A stretch of DNA of 64,000 nt, from the NCBI GenBank assembly GCA_023052935.1, contig CM041294.1:22282635-22346634 (forward strand). Reading direction: 5' to 3'. Shown here in pieces: positions 45,507-57,479 of the stretch. A program made the position numbers and the translations under genes. How positions within the stretch are numbered: the first letter of the stretch is position 1; every line of letters begins with the position of its first letter. Under the pieces are notes generated by a model, which worked only from the letters and a program-made list of their open reading frames with translations, was not told where the DNA came from and searched no databases. This stretch comes from Piezodorus guildinii (Eukaryota > Arthropoda > Insecta > Hemiptera > Pentatomidae).

Positions 45507-46829
45507 ATGGCTGAATCACCTCCCGTTAAACGGAAAAAGGGACGATTTAAAGGTCCTATAACAGGAGATTCTGTTAATATAATCCAAAATTCGATTAGAT
45601 TTTTGATAATAAGAAGGACTGACATGGATGAAGACGGTAATGCTTTGGATTTTAAAAAAGTATCGCCGTTTTTTATCTATAAGAGCCTAAATAATTTAAT
45701 CGGGGAAGTTAAATTAGTTAAAAAACTGAGAGATGGCACACTTTTGATAGAGGTTTTGTCAGATGCTCAATCGGGAAAATTATTGAAGTGTACTAGCTTT
45801 TTAAACAATTTTCCTATTAAGGTGGAACCGCATGGCAGACTAAACTTAAGTAAAGGGGTTATATGGTGCCCTGACCTAGCTCATTGCACTATTGATGAAA
45901 TTAAAGACGAATTGAAAACCCAAAAAATTGAAGATGTTAAAAGAATGACATATTTTAAAAATAATATAAAACATGAAGGCCACAATTATTTACTTACTTT
46001 TAATAGCCCTACTATACCCAATGAAATTAAAATAGGCTTTTATAACGTTATTGTCAGGCAGTTCTTTTCCAATCCAATACAATGTTACATATGTCTAAAA
46101 TTTGGCCATACAAAAACAGTATGTACTAAGCAACCACTGTGTAAACTTTGTGGAAACAATAAACATGAAGGTGTAGAATGTATTAGTACCGTAAAGTGCG
46201 TGAATTGTTCAGGCCAACATGACTCCTTTTCGAAACTTTGCCCTACTTTTATTAAAGAAAAAGAAATTAGAAAATTACAAGATTGTGAAAAAATACCTTA
46301 TACCGCCGCGAAAAAGAAATACGAACTATTGCACCCTGTTCAAAGCCAAACATCGTTCTCTAATATTGTGAAACATAAATTAACTGCTAGTGTCAGTGTA
46401 CAAACTGAAGAACTAAACGAGAGTTCTTTTATTACTAAGAGGCCTTTAACCAAGTCCTTACCTAGTGGCTGTGGGGAATTGAATGATGCAGTCATTTCCC
46501 CCACCACGCTCCTCCCCTCCACCGCTCCCACCACCGTACCCACCCTCCCTCCTCTTCCTCCTACCATACCTTCTATTCCTAATCCACTTCTTGACCGAAC
46601 TTCTCGGTCTCGAGACCGAGGACTGACCAACCCCACGGAAGCCATACCTAACTCCCGGGACCCTTCCACAAAACCGAAGTATACGTCTTCGGGAAAACCG
46701 ACATCTACTGATGTCACCTACCCCACCGAGTGCCCGGATGACCGTGATCGTCAGGGCGAGTGGACGTTAGTGAAAGACAGACGAGCTAGAAGCAAAACAC
46801 GCAGCAGAGATAGAGTACAAACTACTTAA
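45507..46829 (+). CDS. I-type LINE ORF1: gag-like RNA-binding protein
   Basis: The 440-residue protein has a basic start (SPPVKRKKGRFKG), an RRM-like central part around residues 45-130 and three zinc knuckles. The knuckles are C193-x2-C-x4-H-x4-C206 (CYICLKFGHTKTVC), C212-x2-C-x4-H-x4-C225 and C231-x2-C-x3-H-x6-C245. A Pro/Thr/Ser-rich tail with basic RSRD repeats closes the protein. Family knowledge: this ORF binds the element RNA and delivers it for target-primed insertion. The ATG at 45507 follows an A-rich stretch and no upstream in-frame ATG fits. The ORF is intact, so ORF1 could still be made. Only its last 60 codons are present in the duplicated copy. Confidence 0.88.
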   Translation: MAESPPVKRKKGRFKGPITGDSVNIIQNSIRFLIIRRTDMDEDGNALDFKKVSPFFIYKSLNNLIGEVKLVKKLRDGTLLIEVLSDAQSGKLLKCTSFLNNFPIKVEPHGRLNLSKGVIWCPDLAHCTIDEIKDELKTQKIEDVKRMTYFKNNIKHEGHNYLLTFNSPTIPNEIKIGFYNVIVRQFFSNPIQCYICLKFGHTKTVCTKQPLCKLCGNNKHEGVECISTVKCVNCSGQHDSFSKLCPTFIKEKEIRKLQDCEKIPYTAAKKKYELLHPVQSQTSFSNIVKHKLTASVSVQTEELNESSFITKRPLTKSLPSGCGELNDAVISPTTLLPSTAPTTVPTLPPLPPTIPSIPNPLLDRTSRSRDRGLTNPTEAIPNSRDPSTKPKYTSSGKPTSTDVTYPTECPDDRDRQGEWTLVKDRRARSKTRSRDRVQTT

Positions 46830-46943
46830 ACAGTCATTCGTACCAATTCGCATATTTAACAATTAATTTTAATAAAATAATTCACTTATTTAACTTTCTC
46901 ATCTGTTTTATATCGTTATATTTATCTAATTTCTACTTCTCCA

Positions 46944-47190
46944 ATGGACTTTAAAATTATAATTATACATTGTAACTGCTATGGTACCATTAGAAAATAT
47001 GAAGAACTTGTCTTTATCACCATGATATACCGAATAATAACGTTGTGTCATAAAGAAACCAATCTCAACAAAAATTTTAATCGCGAAGACTATCACATTT
47101 ACCGAAGCGGTTTTAAAACCGACATTAGGGCATGTGGTCGTGTGACGGTGGTAATAGCCCTGCTTCATAATTCTCCTCATCTTCCAGAAA
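46944..47190 (+). pseudogene. Relic of a second LINE endonuclease start in the ORF1-ORF2 spacer
   Basis: The frame reads MDFKIIIIHCNCYGTIRKYE, then HKETNLNKNFNREDYHIYRS and RACGRVTVVIAL. It follows the pattern of a LINE endonuclease N-terminus (I..WNCNG...K..EL, QE(T)..., YR.D...RA.GGV) with altered catalytic positions (WN to HC, QET to KET). The genuine ORF2 endonuclease starts 560 bases later at 47507. The downstream stretch TTTGTATGGGGAAGCCCCAA, AGACAAAATAAAAT resembles the LINE 3' tail at 21180-21215, so the spacer may hold an internally deleted LINE. The same sequence recurs at 51877-52123. Confidence 0.5.
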
Positions 47191-47506
47191 ACCCTATTAT
47201 CACAACAATTCTACAAATAATCAAAATAATAATCACAGTTATACAAGCACTCCTGAAATCGAAAATTCATATTACCTTAAACAGATGTTTACAGTTTTTA
47301 ATTCTTCTGCATCTGTTTGTTTTTCATCCGATTATTACAATCTTTTTCTTTGTATGGGGAAGCCCCAAAGACAAAATAAAATTTCTATTCTATATTATAA
47401 TCTTTTTCCTATGCATCGCTTGTATAATTTCTTATGCAAACCAATATCTCATAATTGTATTCAATCTCACGTATTATTTTTTTCTATACCTTTTTACATA
47501 CAAAAC

Positions 47507-50500
47507 ATGAATCTAATCAGTTGGAACTGCAATGGAGTAAGGACTCAGTTTGAAGAATTAAAATTAATAATGAAAGAATACAACCCTTGGGCTATATGTC
47601 TCCAAGAAACCAAGCTAAAACCTATTAACAGTTTTTCTCTAAAACAGTACAACGTATTCAGAAAAGATAGAGCATCTGAAGGTCCGGGAAGCTGGGGAAT
47701 AATCACTGCAATCCAAAAACAATATCCTTCTGAAGAATTAGCTATAAATACCTCATTACATGCACTAGCGGTTAGAGTTCACCACACCTTTTCATTCACC
47801 ATATGCAATATTTACCTTTCTCCAAGCGTAGCAATAAACGAAGCTGCTCTGATTCAACTGATTGGTGATCTTCCTACCCCTTACCTTGTTACTGGGGATC
47901 TGAATGGTTCACATGAATCATGGGGCTCACCTTCAAATAATAGTAGGGGAAATTCTATAAAACGTGTAATAGATGCTACAGATAGTATCATATTGAATAA
48001 TGGGAATACTACGTATATAAGCCCACAGTACACAACGCCATCATCCATAGATATTACCTTCTGTTCACCTAGTATGCTAAATAGAGTCATATGGGATACT
48101 GCACCAGACCAACACGGCAGTGACCATTTCCCTCTGGTCATTTCTCTCACAAGTCAACTCCCTTCAGTCCAGAAATATCCTAGGTGGATCACTTCAAAAG
48201 CTGACTGGAATCTTTTTCAACAAAAACTTTCCTTCCTATTCCAAAATTACGCAGAAAATATTGATACAATTACGACAGGGCTCACGAAACACATAATAGA
48301 CGCCGCATATGAAAGCATTCCGAAATCTCGAGGATCTACAAAAGTGAACCATTGCCCTTGGTTTGATGACGAATGCCGTCAAGTTATTAGGGACAGAAAT
48401 AGAGCGCTTCGAAAGTTTGTAAAATATCCCACTACCACCAACTTTATACAATACAAAAAATTTAAAGCCAAAGCCAGGAACGTCGTTAAACACAAAAGGA
48501 AAACGTCTTGGCTCACCTATTTAGAACAGATTAATGCATACACTCCCATCAAAAATGTATGGAACAAAATAAACTCCATTAGAGGAATCCACGATTGTTC
48601 TACAATTGCCCTTAAAATAAATGATCAAATCATCTCAAACCCAGAACCAATAGCCGAATCCTTTGCAGAATACTTTTCAGACGCTCCAACTAACCACGAA
48701 GATTCGACTCCGACCTCAGATGTCACTTATCCATTGAACACCAATGATATTTATAACCTTCCTTTCTCGATTACCGAACTTGATCAAGTCATCGCCGAAC
48801 TGAAGCCAACCACTCCTGGACCTGATGACATTCATAATCTAATGTTAAAAAATCTTCCACTAACTTGCAAGCGTGCCCTCCTACATCTCTATAACGAAAT
48901 CTGGACAGCACACAAGTTTCCTGCATCATGGCAAGAATCAATAATTATACCTATACCCAAACCTGGAAAAGATAAAACTCAAATCAACAATTACAGACCG
49001 ATTTCTCTAAGCAGCTGCATGTGCAAACTAATGGAAAAAATGGTAAACAAACGCCTACTATGGTTTCTAGAAAAGCATAGTTTACTGTCCCCAGTGCAAT
49101 GTGGTTTTAGGAAAGGAAGATCCACCATTGATCACCTTGCTACTCTTGAGGCTGAAATTCTTAACACATTCATTACTAAACAAGAAGCAATAGGAATATT
49201 TTTTGATATAGAGAAAGCGTACGACTCAGTAAACAAGTACACAATCCTCAAACCATTATACGACTGGGGATTTGGTGGGAATCTACCTATCTTCATTAAA
49301 AATTTTCTTTCAAATAGAACAATAAGAATAAGAATAGGCAATACCCTTTCTAATCCTAAGGTAATGCAATGTGGACTTCCTCAAGGAAGTGTTATCAGCT
49401 GTGTTCTCTTCGCTACAGCCATTAATAGTATTACAGAAATATTTCCCCGATCCTCCATCCTACATTCTGGAATCCGCCTGGCGACTGGTGCCTTTCGAAC
49501 GTCTCCAATAACGAGCTTATCAGCTGAGTCCAGTGTTCCTCCCTTGATCTTCAGACGGCAACAAATCATCTCATCGTATCTTTCGAAACTCTTACCGCAA
49601 CTCGACAACCCAGCTCATCATCTTATCTTCCAACCGAAACACTGCCAAATCTACGATGCTCAACCCCGTTCTTCAGCACCTCTAGGAATCAGGCAACGAG
49701 CAACTATTATGCTAATAAAACGAGAGGTCGATTTTACCCGCACCTCGTTTGAAAACCCACCCTGGACCTATTCTCCACCTGCATAAACCTAAAACTCCTA
49801 AGTCTTAAAGAAAAATTACCCCGACACATGCTGATCAAAGAATTCTTCGCCATGATCAACGAAACATCTTCAGACTGTCATATCATTTATACTGACGGGT
49901 CTAAGACAGGAGAAAATGTGGGCTGCTCAGTCGTTTCTGCCCAGAAGATCAAAAATATAAGCTCCCACCCTTTACTTCTGTATTCACCGCGGAGCTACAA
50001 GCTATTAGTTCAGCTTTATATACAGCCATTAATTCGAACAGTCGTGTTATCTATATCTGTACAGATTCTCTATCATCACTTAAATCCCTGAAAACCAATA
50101 TTCAACAAACAGTACTATGAATACTATTAAAAATTATCTCCTCATACTAAAAGAATTGGAAAAGACTGTCACCTTCATTTGGACGCCAGCCCATATTGGT
50201 ATACCAGGTAATGAAGCAGCAGACAAAGCGGCGAAAGAGGCCGCACAACTGAATATTCCCCAATTAAACTATTTGAACAGCACGATATTAAAAAATGGTT
50301 AAGAGATAAGATCTCCAGCGACTGGGAAACCTCTTGGCTGTCAGTGTTCCCTCAAAATAAGCTGCGGGGAATTAAGAATACGACAAAACCCTGGAGAAGC
50401 TGCGTGAGAGGCTGTAGAAGAGAAGAAGTAGTCGTCACCAGATTGCGAATAGGCCACTCTCGACTCAACCATGGATACCTTTATGGATAAAGCGGAGGTA

Positions 50501-50689
50501 ACAAAATGCGAACGGTGCTCTACTCCACTCACAATGCAGCACATCTTAAAAGACTGCCCGCTGAACGCAGCTGCGTTTTCTTCTCGAGGCCTGTCTAGGC
50601 AACTCTCATCATTATTAGGGGATAATAAGGATGTTCTCGATTTAGTTATAGAGATTCTAAAAGAAATCGAACTATACAATAAGATATAA
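47507..50689 (+). pseudogene. I-type LINE ORF2, copy 1, frameshifted
   Basis: Identical in content to the intact ORF at 52440, but a missing A near 49783 creates a stop at 49786. Further one-base length changes near 49950 (A-run), 50090 (G-run), 50260 (C-run) and 50482 (T-run) break the RNase H and C-terminal parts. Every change is a homopolymer length difference, which is also what uncorrected sequencing error would give. The RT lacks its YxDD block, as in copy 2. Confidence 0.85.
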
Positions 50690-50823
50690 AAAAATAAATA
50701 AATAAAATAAATAAATAAATAAAATAAAAATAAAATAAATAAATAAAAAAAATAAATAAAATAAAAAAATAAAATAAAAAAATAAAAAATAAATAAAAAA
50801 AAAATAATAAAAAAAATATTAAA

Positions 50824-50841
<18 letters not shown>

Positions 50842-50896
<55 letters not shown>

Positions 50897-51003
50897 ATAT
50901 GTAGTGATGTGTGTATGTATATATATGTTATGTATATATATATGTATATATATTATGTGTATATGTATATGTATATGTGTGTGTGTGTATATGTATGTAT
51001 GTA

Positions 51004-51061
<58 letters not shown>
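50842..51061. repeat. Compound AT/GT/ATGT microsatellite
   Basis: (AT)n, then (TG)n, (ATGT)n, mixed ATAT/GTAT and again (AT)n. Open frames across it, in all phases, are spurious. Confidence 0.95.
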
Positions 51062-51064
<3 letters not shown>

Positions 51065-51119
51065 ATAATGATTGAATAATAATAATAAAATAAATCAATA
51101 AATAAATTAAACAAAAACA

Positions 51120-51582
51120 AATAAAATAGAATGGACCATCATTAATATATTATCTTAGAAGTAAGTATGAAGTAATTAAAAAATTCTGCACTGTAAAGAA
51201 ATTATACAAGTTTCTATGACCATCATGAATTTTACGGGCGTAATAATCTGTCATTTATCGCCCTAAAAACACCATCCCTACCTACCTGTTTAACTGCTTG
51301 TAGTAGGGTGTGATATGTCGATCTATTGGGGGTTTGTTTTATTTAACGTACAGCTGCATTATGGGCTCTTTGAAGTCTATTTAATAATTTTTCTGTGATA
51401 TCCGTATAGTTCATACTTGCTTAATTGAGGTACGGCATAGCCATAGCACTAATCAACATTTTCTCAATCGGTATAGAAAACTAAACTTTAGTTTCTGAGT
51501 CGGCATATGTGCTGAGTTTGTACATTCCAGGTCAGATTATTACTTATGAAAATGCCAAGTATTTTTTTTTGCGTTTCTCATC
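51120..51582 (-). mobile_element. CR1/L2-like LINE fragment, duplicated part
   Basis: Same sequence as the left part of the element at 56050-56790: decayed codons for ASMNYTDITEKLLNRLQRAH, then NAAVR. The tandem duplication breakpoint cuts through it at 51582. Confidence 0.6.
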
Positions 51583-52439
51583 AACTCCCGGGACCCTTCC
51601 ACAAAACCGAAGTATACGTCTTCGGGAAAACCGACATCTACTGATGTCACCTACCCCACCGAGTGCCCGGATGACCGTGATCGTCAGGGCGAGTGGACGT
51701 TAGTGAAAGACAGACGAGCTAGAAGCAAAACACGCAGCAGAGATAGAGTACAAACTACTTAAACAGTCATTCGTACCAATTCGCATATTTAACAATTAAT
51801 TTTAATAAAATAATTCACTTATTTAACTTTCTCATCTGTTTTATATCGTTATATTTATCTAATTTCTACTTCTCCAATGGACTTTAAAATTATAATTATA
51901 CATTGTAACTGCTATGGTACCATTAGAAAATATGAAGAACTTGTCTTTATCACCATGATATACCGAATAATAACGTTGTGTCATAAAGAAACCAATCTCA
52001 ACAAAAATTTTAATCGCGAAGACTATCACATTTACCGAAGCGGTTTTAAAACCGACATTAGGGCATGTGGTCGTGTGACGGTGGTAATAGCCCTGCTTCA
52101 TAATTCTCCTCATCTTCCAGAAAACCCTATTATCACAACAATTCTACAAATAATCAAAATAATAATCACAGTTATACAAGCACTCCTGAAATCGAAAATT
52201 CATATTACCTTAAACAGATGTTTACAGTTTTTAATTCTTCTGCATCTGTTTGTTTTTCATCCGATTATTACAATCTTTTTCTTTGTATGGGGAAGCCCCA
52301 AAGACAAAATAAAATTTCTATTCTATATTATAATCTTTTTCCTATGCATCGCTTGTATAATTTCTTATGCAAACCAATATCTCATAATTGTATTCAATCT
52401 CACGTATTATTTTTTTCTATACCTTTTTACATACAAAAC

Positions 52440-55400
52440 ATGAATCTAATCAGTTGGAACTGCAATGGAGTAAGGACTCAGTTTGAAGAATTAAAATTAA
52501 TAATGAAAGAATACAACCCTTGGGCTATATGTCTCCAAGAAACCAAGCTAAAACCTATTAACAGTTTTTCTCTAAAACAGTACAACGTATTCAGAAAAGA
52601 TAGAGCATCTGAAGGTCCGGGAAGCTGGGGAATAATCACTGCAATCCAAAAACAATATCCTTCTGAAGAATTAGCTATAAATACCTCATTACATGCACTA
52701 GCGGTTAGAGTTCACCACACCTTTTCATTCACCATATGCAATATTTACCTTTCTCCAAGCGTAGCAATAAACGAAGCTGCTCTGATTCAACTGATTGGTG
52801 ATCTTCCTACCCCTTACCTTGTTACTGGGGATCTGAATGGTTCACATGAATCATGGGGCTCACCTTCAAATAATAGTAGGGGAAATTCTATAAAACGTGT
52901 AATAGATGCTACAGATAGTATCATATTGAATAATGGGAATACTACGTATATAAGCCCACAGTACACAACGCCATCATCCATAGATATTACCTTCTGTTCA
53001 CCTAGTATGCTAAATAGAGTCATATGGGATACTGCACCAGACCAACACGGCAGTGACCATTTCCCTCTGGTCATTTCTCTCACAAGTCAACTCCCTTCAG
53101 TCCAGAAATATCCTAGGTGGATCACTTCAAAAGCTGACTGGAATCTTTTTCAACAAAAACTTTCCTTCCTATTCCAAAATTACGCAGAAAATATTGATAC
53201 AATTACGACAGGGCTCACGAAACACATAATAGACGCCGCATATGAAAGCATTCCGAAATCTCGAGGATCTACAAAAGTGAACCATTGCCCTTGGTTTGAT
53301 GACGAATGCCGTCAAGTTATTAGGGACAGAAATAGAGCGCTTCGAAAGTTTGTAAAATATCCCACTACCACCAACTTTATACAATACAAAAAATTTAAAG
53401 CCAAAGCCAGGAACGTCGTTAAACACAAAAGGAAAACGTCTTGGCTCACCTATTTAGAACAGATTAATGCATACACTCCCATCAAAAATGTATGGAACAA
53501 AATAAACTCCATTAGAGGAATCCACGATTGTTCTACAATTGCCCTTAAAATAAATGATCAAATCATCTCAAACCCAGAACCAATAGCCGAATCCTTTGCA
53601 GAATACTTTTCAGACGCTCCAACTAACCACGAAGATTCGACTCCGACCTCAGATGTCACTTATCCATTGAACACCAATGATATTTATAACCTTCCTTTCT
53701 CGATTACCGAACTTGATCAAGTCATCGCCGAACTGAAGCCAACCACTCCTGGACCTGATGACATTCATAATCTAATGTTAAAAAATCTTCCACTAACTTG
53801 CAAGCGTGCCCTCCTACATCTCTATAACGAAATCTGGACAGCACACAAGTTTCCTGCATCATGGCAAGAATCAATAATTATACCTATACCCAAACCTGGA
53901 AAAGATAAAACTCAAATCAACAATTACAGACCGATTTCTCTAAGCAGCTGCATGTGCAAACTAATGGAAAAAATGGTAAACAAACGCCTACTATGGTTTC
54001 TAGAAAAGCATAGTTTACTGTCCCCAGTGCAATGTGGTTTTAGGAAAGGAAGATCCACCATTGATCACCTTGCTACTCTTGAGGCTGAAATTCTTAACAC
54101 ATTCATTACTAAACAAGAAGCAATAGGAATATTTTTTGATATAGAGAAAGCGTACGACTCAGTAAACAAGTACACAATCCTCAAACCATTATACGACTGG
54201 GGATTTGGTGGGAATCTACCTATCTTCATTAAAAATTTTCTTTCAAATAGAACAATAAGAATAAGAATAGGCAATACCCTTTCTAATCCTAAGGTAATGC
54301 AATGTGGACTTCCTCAAGGAAGTGTTATCAGCTGTGTTCTCTTCGCTACAGCCATTAATAGTATTACAGAAATATTTCCCCGATCCTCCATCCTACATTC
54401 TGGAATCCGCCTGGCGACTGGTGCCTTTCGAACGTCTCCAATAACGAGCTTATCAGCTGAGTCCAGTGTTCCTCCCTTGATCTTCAGACGGCAACAAATC
54501 ATCTCATCGTATCTTTCGAAACTCTTACCGCAACTCGACAACCCAGCTCATCATCTTATCTTCCAACCGAAACACTGCCAAATCTACGATGCTCAACCCC
54601 GTTCTTCAGCACCTCTAGGAATCAGGCAACGAGCAACTATTATGCTAATAAAACGAGAGGTCGATTTTACCCGCACCTCGTTTGAAAACCCACCCTGGAC
54701 CTATTCTCCACCTGCAATAAACCTAAAACTCCTAAGTCTTAAAGAAAAATTACCCCGACACATGCTGATCAAAGAATTCTTCGCCATGATCAACGAAACA
54801 TCTTCAGACTGTCATATCATTTATACTGACGGGTCTAAGACAGGAGAAAATGTGGGCTGCTCAGTCGTTTCTGCCCAGAAGATCAAAAAATATAAGCTCC
54901 CACCCTTTACTTCTGTATTCACCGCGGAGCTACAAGCTATTAGTTCAGCTTTATATACAGCCATTAATTCGAACAGTCGTGTTATCTATATCTGTACAGA
55001 TTCTCTATCATCACTTAAATCCCTGGAAAACCAATATTCAACAAACAGTACTATGAATACTATTAAAAATTATCTCCTCATACTAAAAGAATTGGAAAAG
55101 ACTGTCACCTTCATTTGGACGCCAGCCCATATTGGTATACCAGGTAATGAAGCAGCAGACAAAGCGGCGAAAGAGGCCGCACAACTGAATATTCCCCCAA
55201 TTAAACTATTTGAACAGCACGATATTAAAAAATGGTTAAGAGATAAGATCTCCAGCGACTGGGAAACCTCTTGGCTGTCAGTGTTCCCTCAAAATAAGCT
55301 GCGGGGAATTAAGAATACGACAAAACCCTGGAGAAGCTGCGTGAGAGGCTGTAGAAGAGAAGAAGTAGTCGTCACCAGATTGCGAATAGGCCACTCTCGA

Positions 55401-55625
55401 CTCAACCATGGATACCTTATGGATAAAGCGGAGGTAACAAAATGCGAACGGTGCTCTACTCCACTCACAATGCAGCACATCTTAAAAGACTGCCCGCTGA
55501 ACGCAGCTGCGTTTTCTTCTCGAGGCCTGTCTAGGCAACTCTCATCATTATTAGGGGATAATAAGGATGTTCTCGATTTAGTTATAGAGATTCTAAAAGA
55601 AATCGAACTATACAATAAGATATAA
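52440..55625 (+). CDS. I-type LINE ORF2: endonuclease, RT (YxDD deleted), RNase H
   Basis: 1061 residues from the ATG of [18 protein letters not shown]; the frame is open further upstream, but this is the usual start. Endonuclease, residues 1-215: [28 protein letters not shown] and GSDHFPL are all present. RT, about 430-650: [30 protein letters not shown], motif [11 protein letters not shown] (D567) and motif B GLPQGSV (about 621). Only about 25 residues later [15 protein letters not shown] follows, normally more than 150 residues downstream, so motif C (YxDD) and the thumb are deleted in frame. RNase H has its acidic residues D797, E830, D854 and D907. A final CERC...H...C knuckle is present. 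The RT is predicted inactive despite the intact frame. Confidence 0.9.
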   Translation: MNLISWNCNGVRTQFEELKLIMKEYNPWAICLQETKLKPINSFSLKQYNVFRKDRASEGPGSWGIITAIQKQYPSEELAINTSLHALAVRVHHTFSFTICNIYLSPSVAINEAALIQLIGDLPTPYLVTGDLNGSHESWGSPSNNSRGNSIKRVIDATDSIILNNGNTTYISPQYTTPSSIDITFCSPSMLNRVIWDTAPDQHGSDHFPLVISLTSQLPSVQKYPRWITSKADWNLFQQKLSFLFQNYAENIDTITTGLTKHIIDAAYESIPKSRGSTKVNHCPWFDDECRQVIRDRNRALRKFVKYPTTTNFIQYKKFKAKARNVVKHKRKTSWLTYLEQINAYTPIKNVWNKINSIRGIHDCSTIALKINDQIISNPEPIAESFAEYFSDAPTNHEDSTPTSDVTYPLNTNDIYNLPFSITELDQVIAELKPTTPGPDDIHNLMLKNLPLTCKRALLHLYNEIWTAHKFPASWQESIIIPIPKPGKDKTQINNYRPISLSSCMCKLMEKMVNKRLLWFLEKHSLLSPVQCGFRKGRSTIDHLATLEAEILNTFITKQEAIGIFFDIEKAYDSVNKYTILKPLYDWGFGGNLPIFIKNFLSNRTIRIRIGNTLSNPKVMQCGLPQGSVISCVLFATAINSITEIFPRSSILHSGIRLATGAFRTSPITSLSAESSVPPLIFRRQQIISSYLSKLLPQLDNPAHHLIFQPKHCQIYDAQPRSSAPLGIRQRATIMLIKREVDFTRTSFENPPWTYSPPAINLKLLSLKEKLPRHMLIKEFFAMINETSSDCHIIYTDGSKTGENVGCSVVSAQKIKKYKLPPFTSVFTAELQAISSALYTAINSNSRVIYICTDSLSSLKSLENQYSTNSTMNTIKNYLLILKELEKTVTFIWTPAHIGIPGNEAADKAAKEAAQLNIPPIKLFEQHDIKKWLRDKISSDWETSWLSVFPQNKLRGIKNTTKPWRSCVRGCRREEVVVTRLRIGHSRLNHGYLMDKAEVTKCERCSTPLTMQHILKDCPLNAAAFSSRGLSRQLSSLLGDNKDVLDLVIEILKEIELYNKI

Positions 55626-55761
55626 AAAAATAAATAAATAAAAATAAATAAATAAATAAAATAAAAAATAAAATAAATAAATAAAAAAAAATAAATAAAA
55701 TAAAAAAATAAAATAAAAAAATAAAAAATAAAATAAAAAAAAATAATAAAAAAAATATTAA

Positions 55762-55781
<20 letters not shown>

Positions 55782-55834
<53 letters not shown>

Positions 55835-55941
55835 ATATGTATGTATGTGTGTATGTATATATATGTATGTATATATATATGTATATATATGTATGTGTAT
55901 ATGTATATGTATATGTGTGTGTGTGTATATGTATGTATGTA

Positions 55942-56003
<62 letters not shown>
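55782..56003. repeat. Compound AT/GT/ATGT microsatellite, duplicated
   Basis: Counterpart of 50842-51061 with slightly different repeat counts. Confidence 0.95.
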
Positions 56004-56006
<3 letters not shown>

Positions 56007-56049
56007 ATAATGATTGAATAATAATAATAAAATAAATCAATAAATAAAT

Positions 56050-56790
56050 TAAACAAAAACAAATAAAATAGAATGGACCATCATTAATATATTATCTTAG
56101 AAGTAAGTATGAAGTAATTAAAAATTCTGCACTGTAAAGAAATTATACAAGTTTCTATGACCATCATGAATTTTACGGGCGTAATAATCTCGTCATTTAT
56201 CGCCCTAAAACACCATCCCTACCTACCTGTTTAACTGCTTGTAGTAGGGTGTGATATGTCGATCTATTGGGGGTTTGTTTTATTTAACGTACAGCTGCAT
56301 TATGGGCTCTTTGAAGTCTATTTAATAATTTTTCTGTGATATCCGTATAGTTCATACTTGCTTAATTGAGGTACGGCATAGCCATAGCACTAATCAACAT
56401 TTTTCCAATCGGTATAGAAAACTAAAACTTTAGTTTTCTGAGTCGGCATATGTGCTGAGTTTGTACATTCCAGGTCAGATTATTACTTATGAAAATGCCC
56501 AAGTATTTTTATTTGCGTTTCATACATCAACTCTTTATTAATAATTGATACTTTGTTTACTTCGTTTATATTTATTTTTTTATTTTTTGTTGTTGTGTTC
56601 TGAACCTTATTATTATTTTCTTTGATTTTTCTGTGTTTATACTTAATCCCTGATCACCACACCATTTTTCCAGTCTCTTCAAATCTTCATTCATCTTATC
56701 AATTTTATCATTTATGTGGATCACTTCGGCTCAATATATATCTGCAAGTCATCCACATATAGCATATATTTATTCTTTCTTTTTGAATAA
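56050..56790 (-). mobile_element. CR1/L2-like LINE RT fragment
   Basis: The minus strand encodes MLYVDDLQIYIEPK (catalytic YVDD at 56748-56759), MNEDLKRLEKWCGDQGLSIN and TEKSKKIIIRFRTQQ. Further on come KYLGIFISNNLTWN and NYTDITEKLLNRLQRAHNAA in broken frames. The motif order YVDD, W....LS.N..K, YLG...., LQR.HN.A.R is that of CR1/L2/Kiri-type RTs. It is older than the I-type LINE, whose 3' side lies against it, and its left part was copied in the tandem duplication. Confidence 0.72.
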
Positions 56791-57028
56791 ATAGATCCCT
56801 TTTTTAATTGCTGATGAAATATAATATGATATTTTTGAGTGCAGGCTTTTTTCTTGAAAAATGATATTTTTAAAAATTATGATGACGCTGCTGAAAAGCG
56901 GGGAAATGAAATGATATTTAACATAGATATGCATGGTAGGTGACATAATTATTAAAAATAATTTATTATGTGTTGTAATTAGATTTTGAAAATGTATAAA
57001 TGCAATGAAACTTTAATTGATTACAGAA
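56791..57028. other. AT-rich sequence, no gene seen
   Basis: AT-rich with no recognisable coding sequence; it may include arm sequence of the decayed hammerhead element at 57029. Confidence 0.35.
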
Positions 57029-57062
57029 GCTTGAGAATGGCCCTAGCGGCTGAAACGTTGCG
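57029..57062 (+). ncRNA. Decayed hammerhead motif
   Basis: GC, TTGAGAA in place of CTGAAGA, stem II GGCC / GGCT with loop CTAGC, GAAAC, GTT and GC. GAAAC and stem II are kept but the core is altered. It lies beside AAATTAAATAAATTG, similar to the A/T-rich arms of the other loci. Confidence 0.45.
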
Positions 57063-57479
57063 ATGACTGGAAATTAAATAAATTGTTTAAAAAAATATAT
57101 CCAAGATTTCTTTTGTAAAACGGCCTATTTTTTATCGAACAAATATTCAAACAAAAGAACAATTACAACAATGATGAGAAAAAAAAAATATTTATTCTGT
57201 TTGATGTGATGGGAGACTGACATCGAACAAAATATTTCAAACAAACTTAACTTGGAATTGCATACGGTGGTGTAGCGGAGCACCGGTGGATAGGGCTGGT
57301 AACAAAACATTTTCATAAAAAAGAAAAAAGTTTGAGCTTTAGAGTAATAGATGCTTTGGAGGTTCGTTATACGTTGAGACTTTTGGATTTCCCCAAAGGT
57401 TGAAACGAGCAGTGGAGATTGTAGTTGATAGAGCTGGAATAGGTGAGGGCTTTATCGCCCTTGTTTTTGCGAGCTTTGT

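Larger units (their letters stand above)
45290..50840 (+). mobile_element. I-type LINE, near full length, copy 1
   Basis: Order: a 5' UTR of about 200 bases (start uncertain), ORF1 at 45507-46829, a 680-base spacer, ORF2 from 47507, and an AT-rich tail of TAAA/TAAAA units from 50686. RNase H after the RT and a TAA-rich tail are typical of the I clade. The region 46650-51582 is repeated directly as 51583-56528. This copy's ORF2 is broken after 49780 by one-base indels, all in short homopolymers. No flanking TSD was found. Confidence 0.85.
46650..51582. repeat. Tandem duplication, left unit
   Basis: Starts in ORF1 at AACTCCCGGGACCC and ends in LINE sequence after the microsatellites. It is nearly identical to 51583-56528; coding coordinates are offset by 4933. 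The unit includes 3' flanking DNA of the I-type LINE, so this is a DNA duplication and not two insertions. The join at 51583 shares AACTC with both parent sites. Confidence 0.92.
51583..56528. repeat. Tandem duplication, right unit
   Basis: Second unit of the duplication. It begins inside ORF1 (codons for NSRDPSTKPKY) and ends at CATCAACTC (56525-56533), where the original downstream sequence CTTTATTAAT continues. The left unit ends ..TCATCAACTC and continues into CCCGGGACCC. The five shared bases AACTC at the join suggest microhomology-mediated duplication. Confidence 0.92.

Noticed and set aside
46944..47510. 188-residue + strand open frame (also at 51877-52443) as a separate gene
   Set aside because: Only its first 80 residues resemble a LINE endonuclease; the rest is hydrophobic by AT-rich composition and overlaps the ORF2 start in another frame.
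50861..51079. Several + strand frames of Cys/Val/Tyr repeats (also 55799-56021)
   Set aside because: Pure ATGT/GTGT microsatellite translation.
55289..56062. 257-residue minus-strand open frame
   Set aside because: It reads through the compound AT/GT microsatellite and the complement of ORF2; no independent coding signal.
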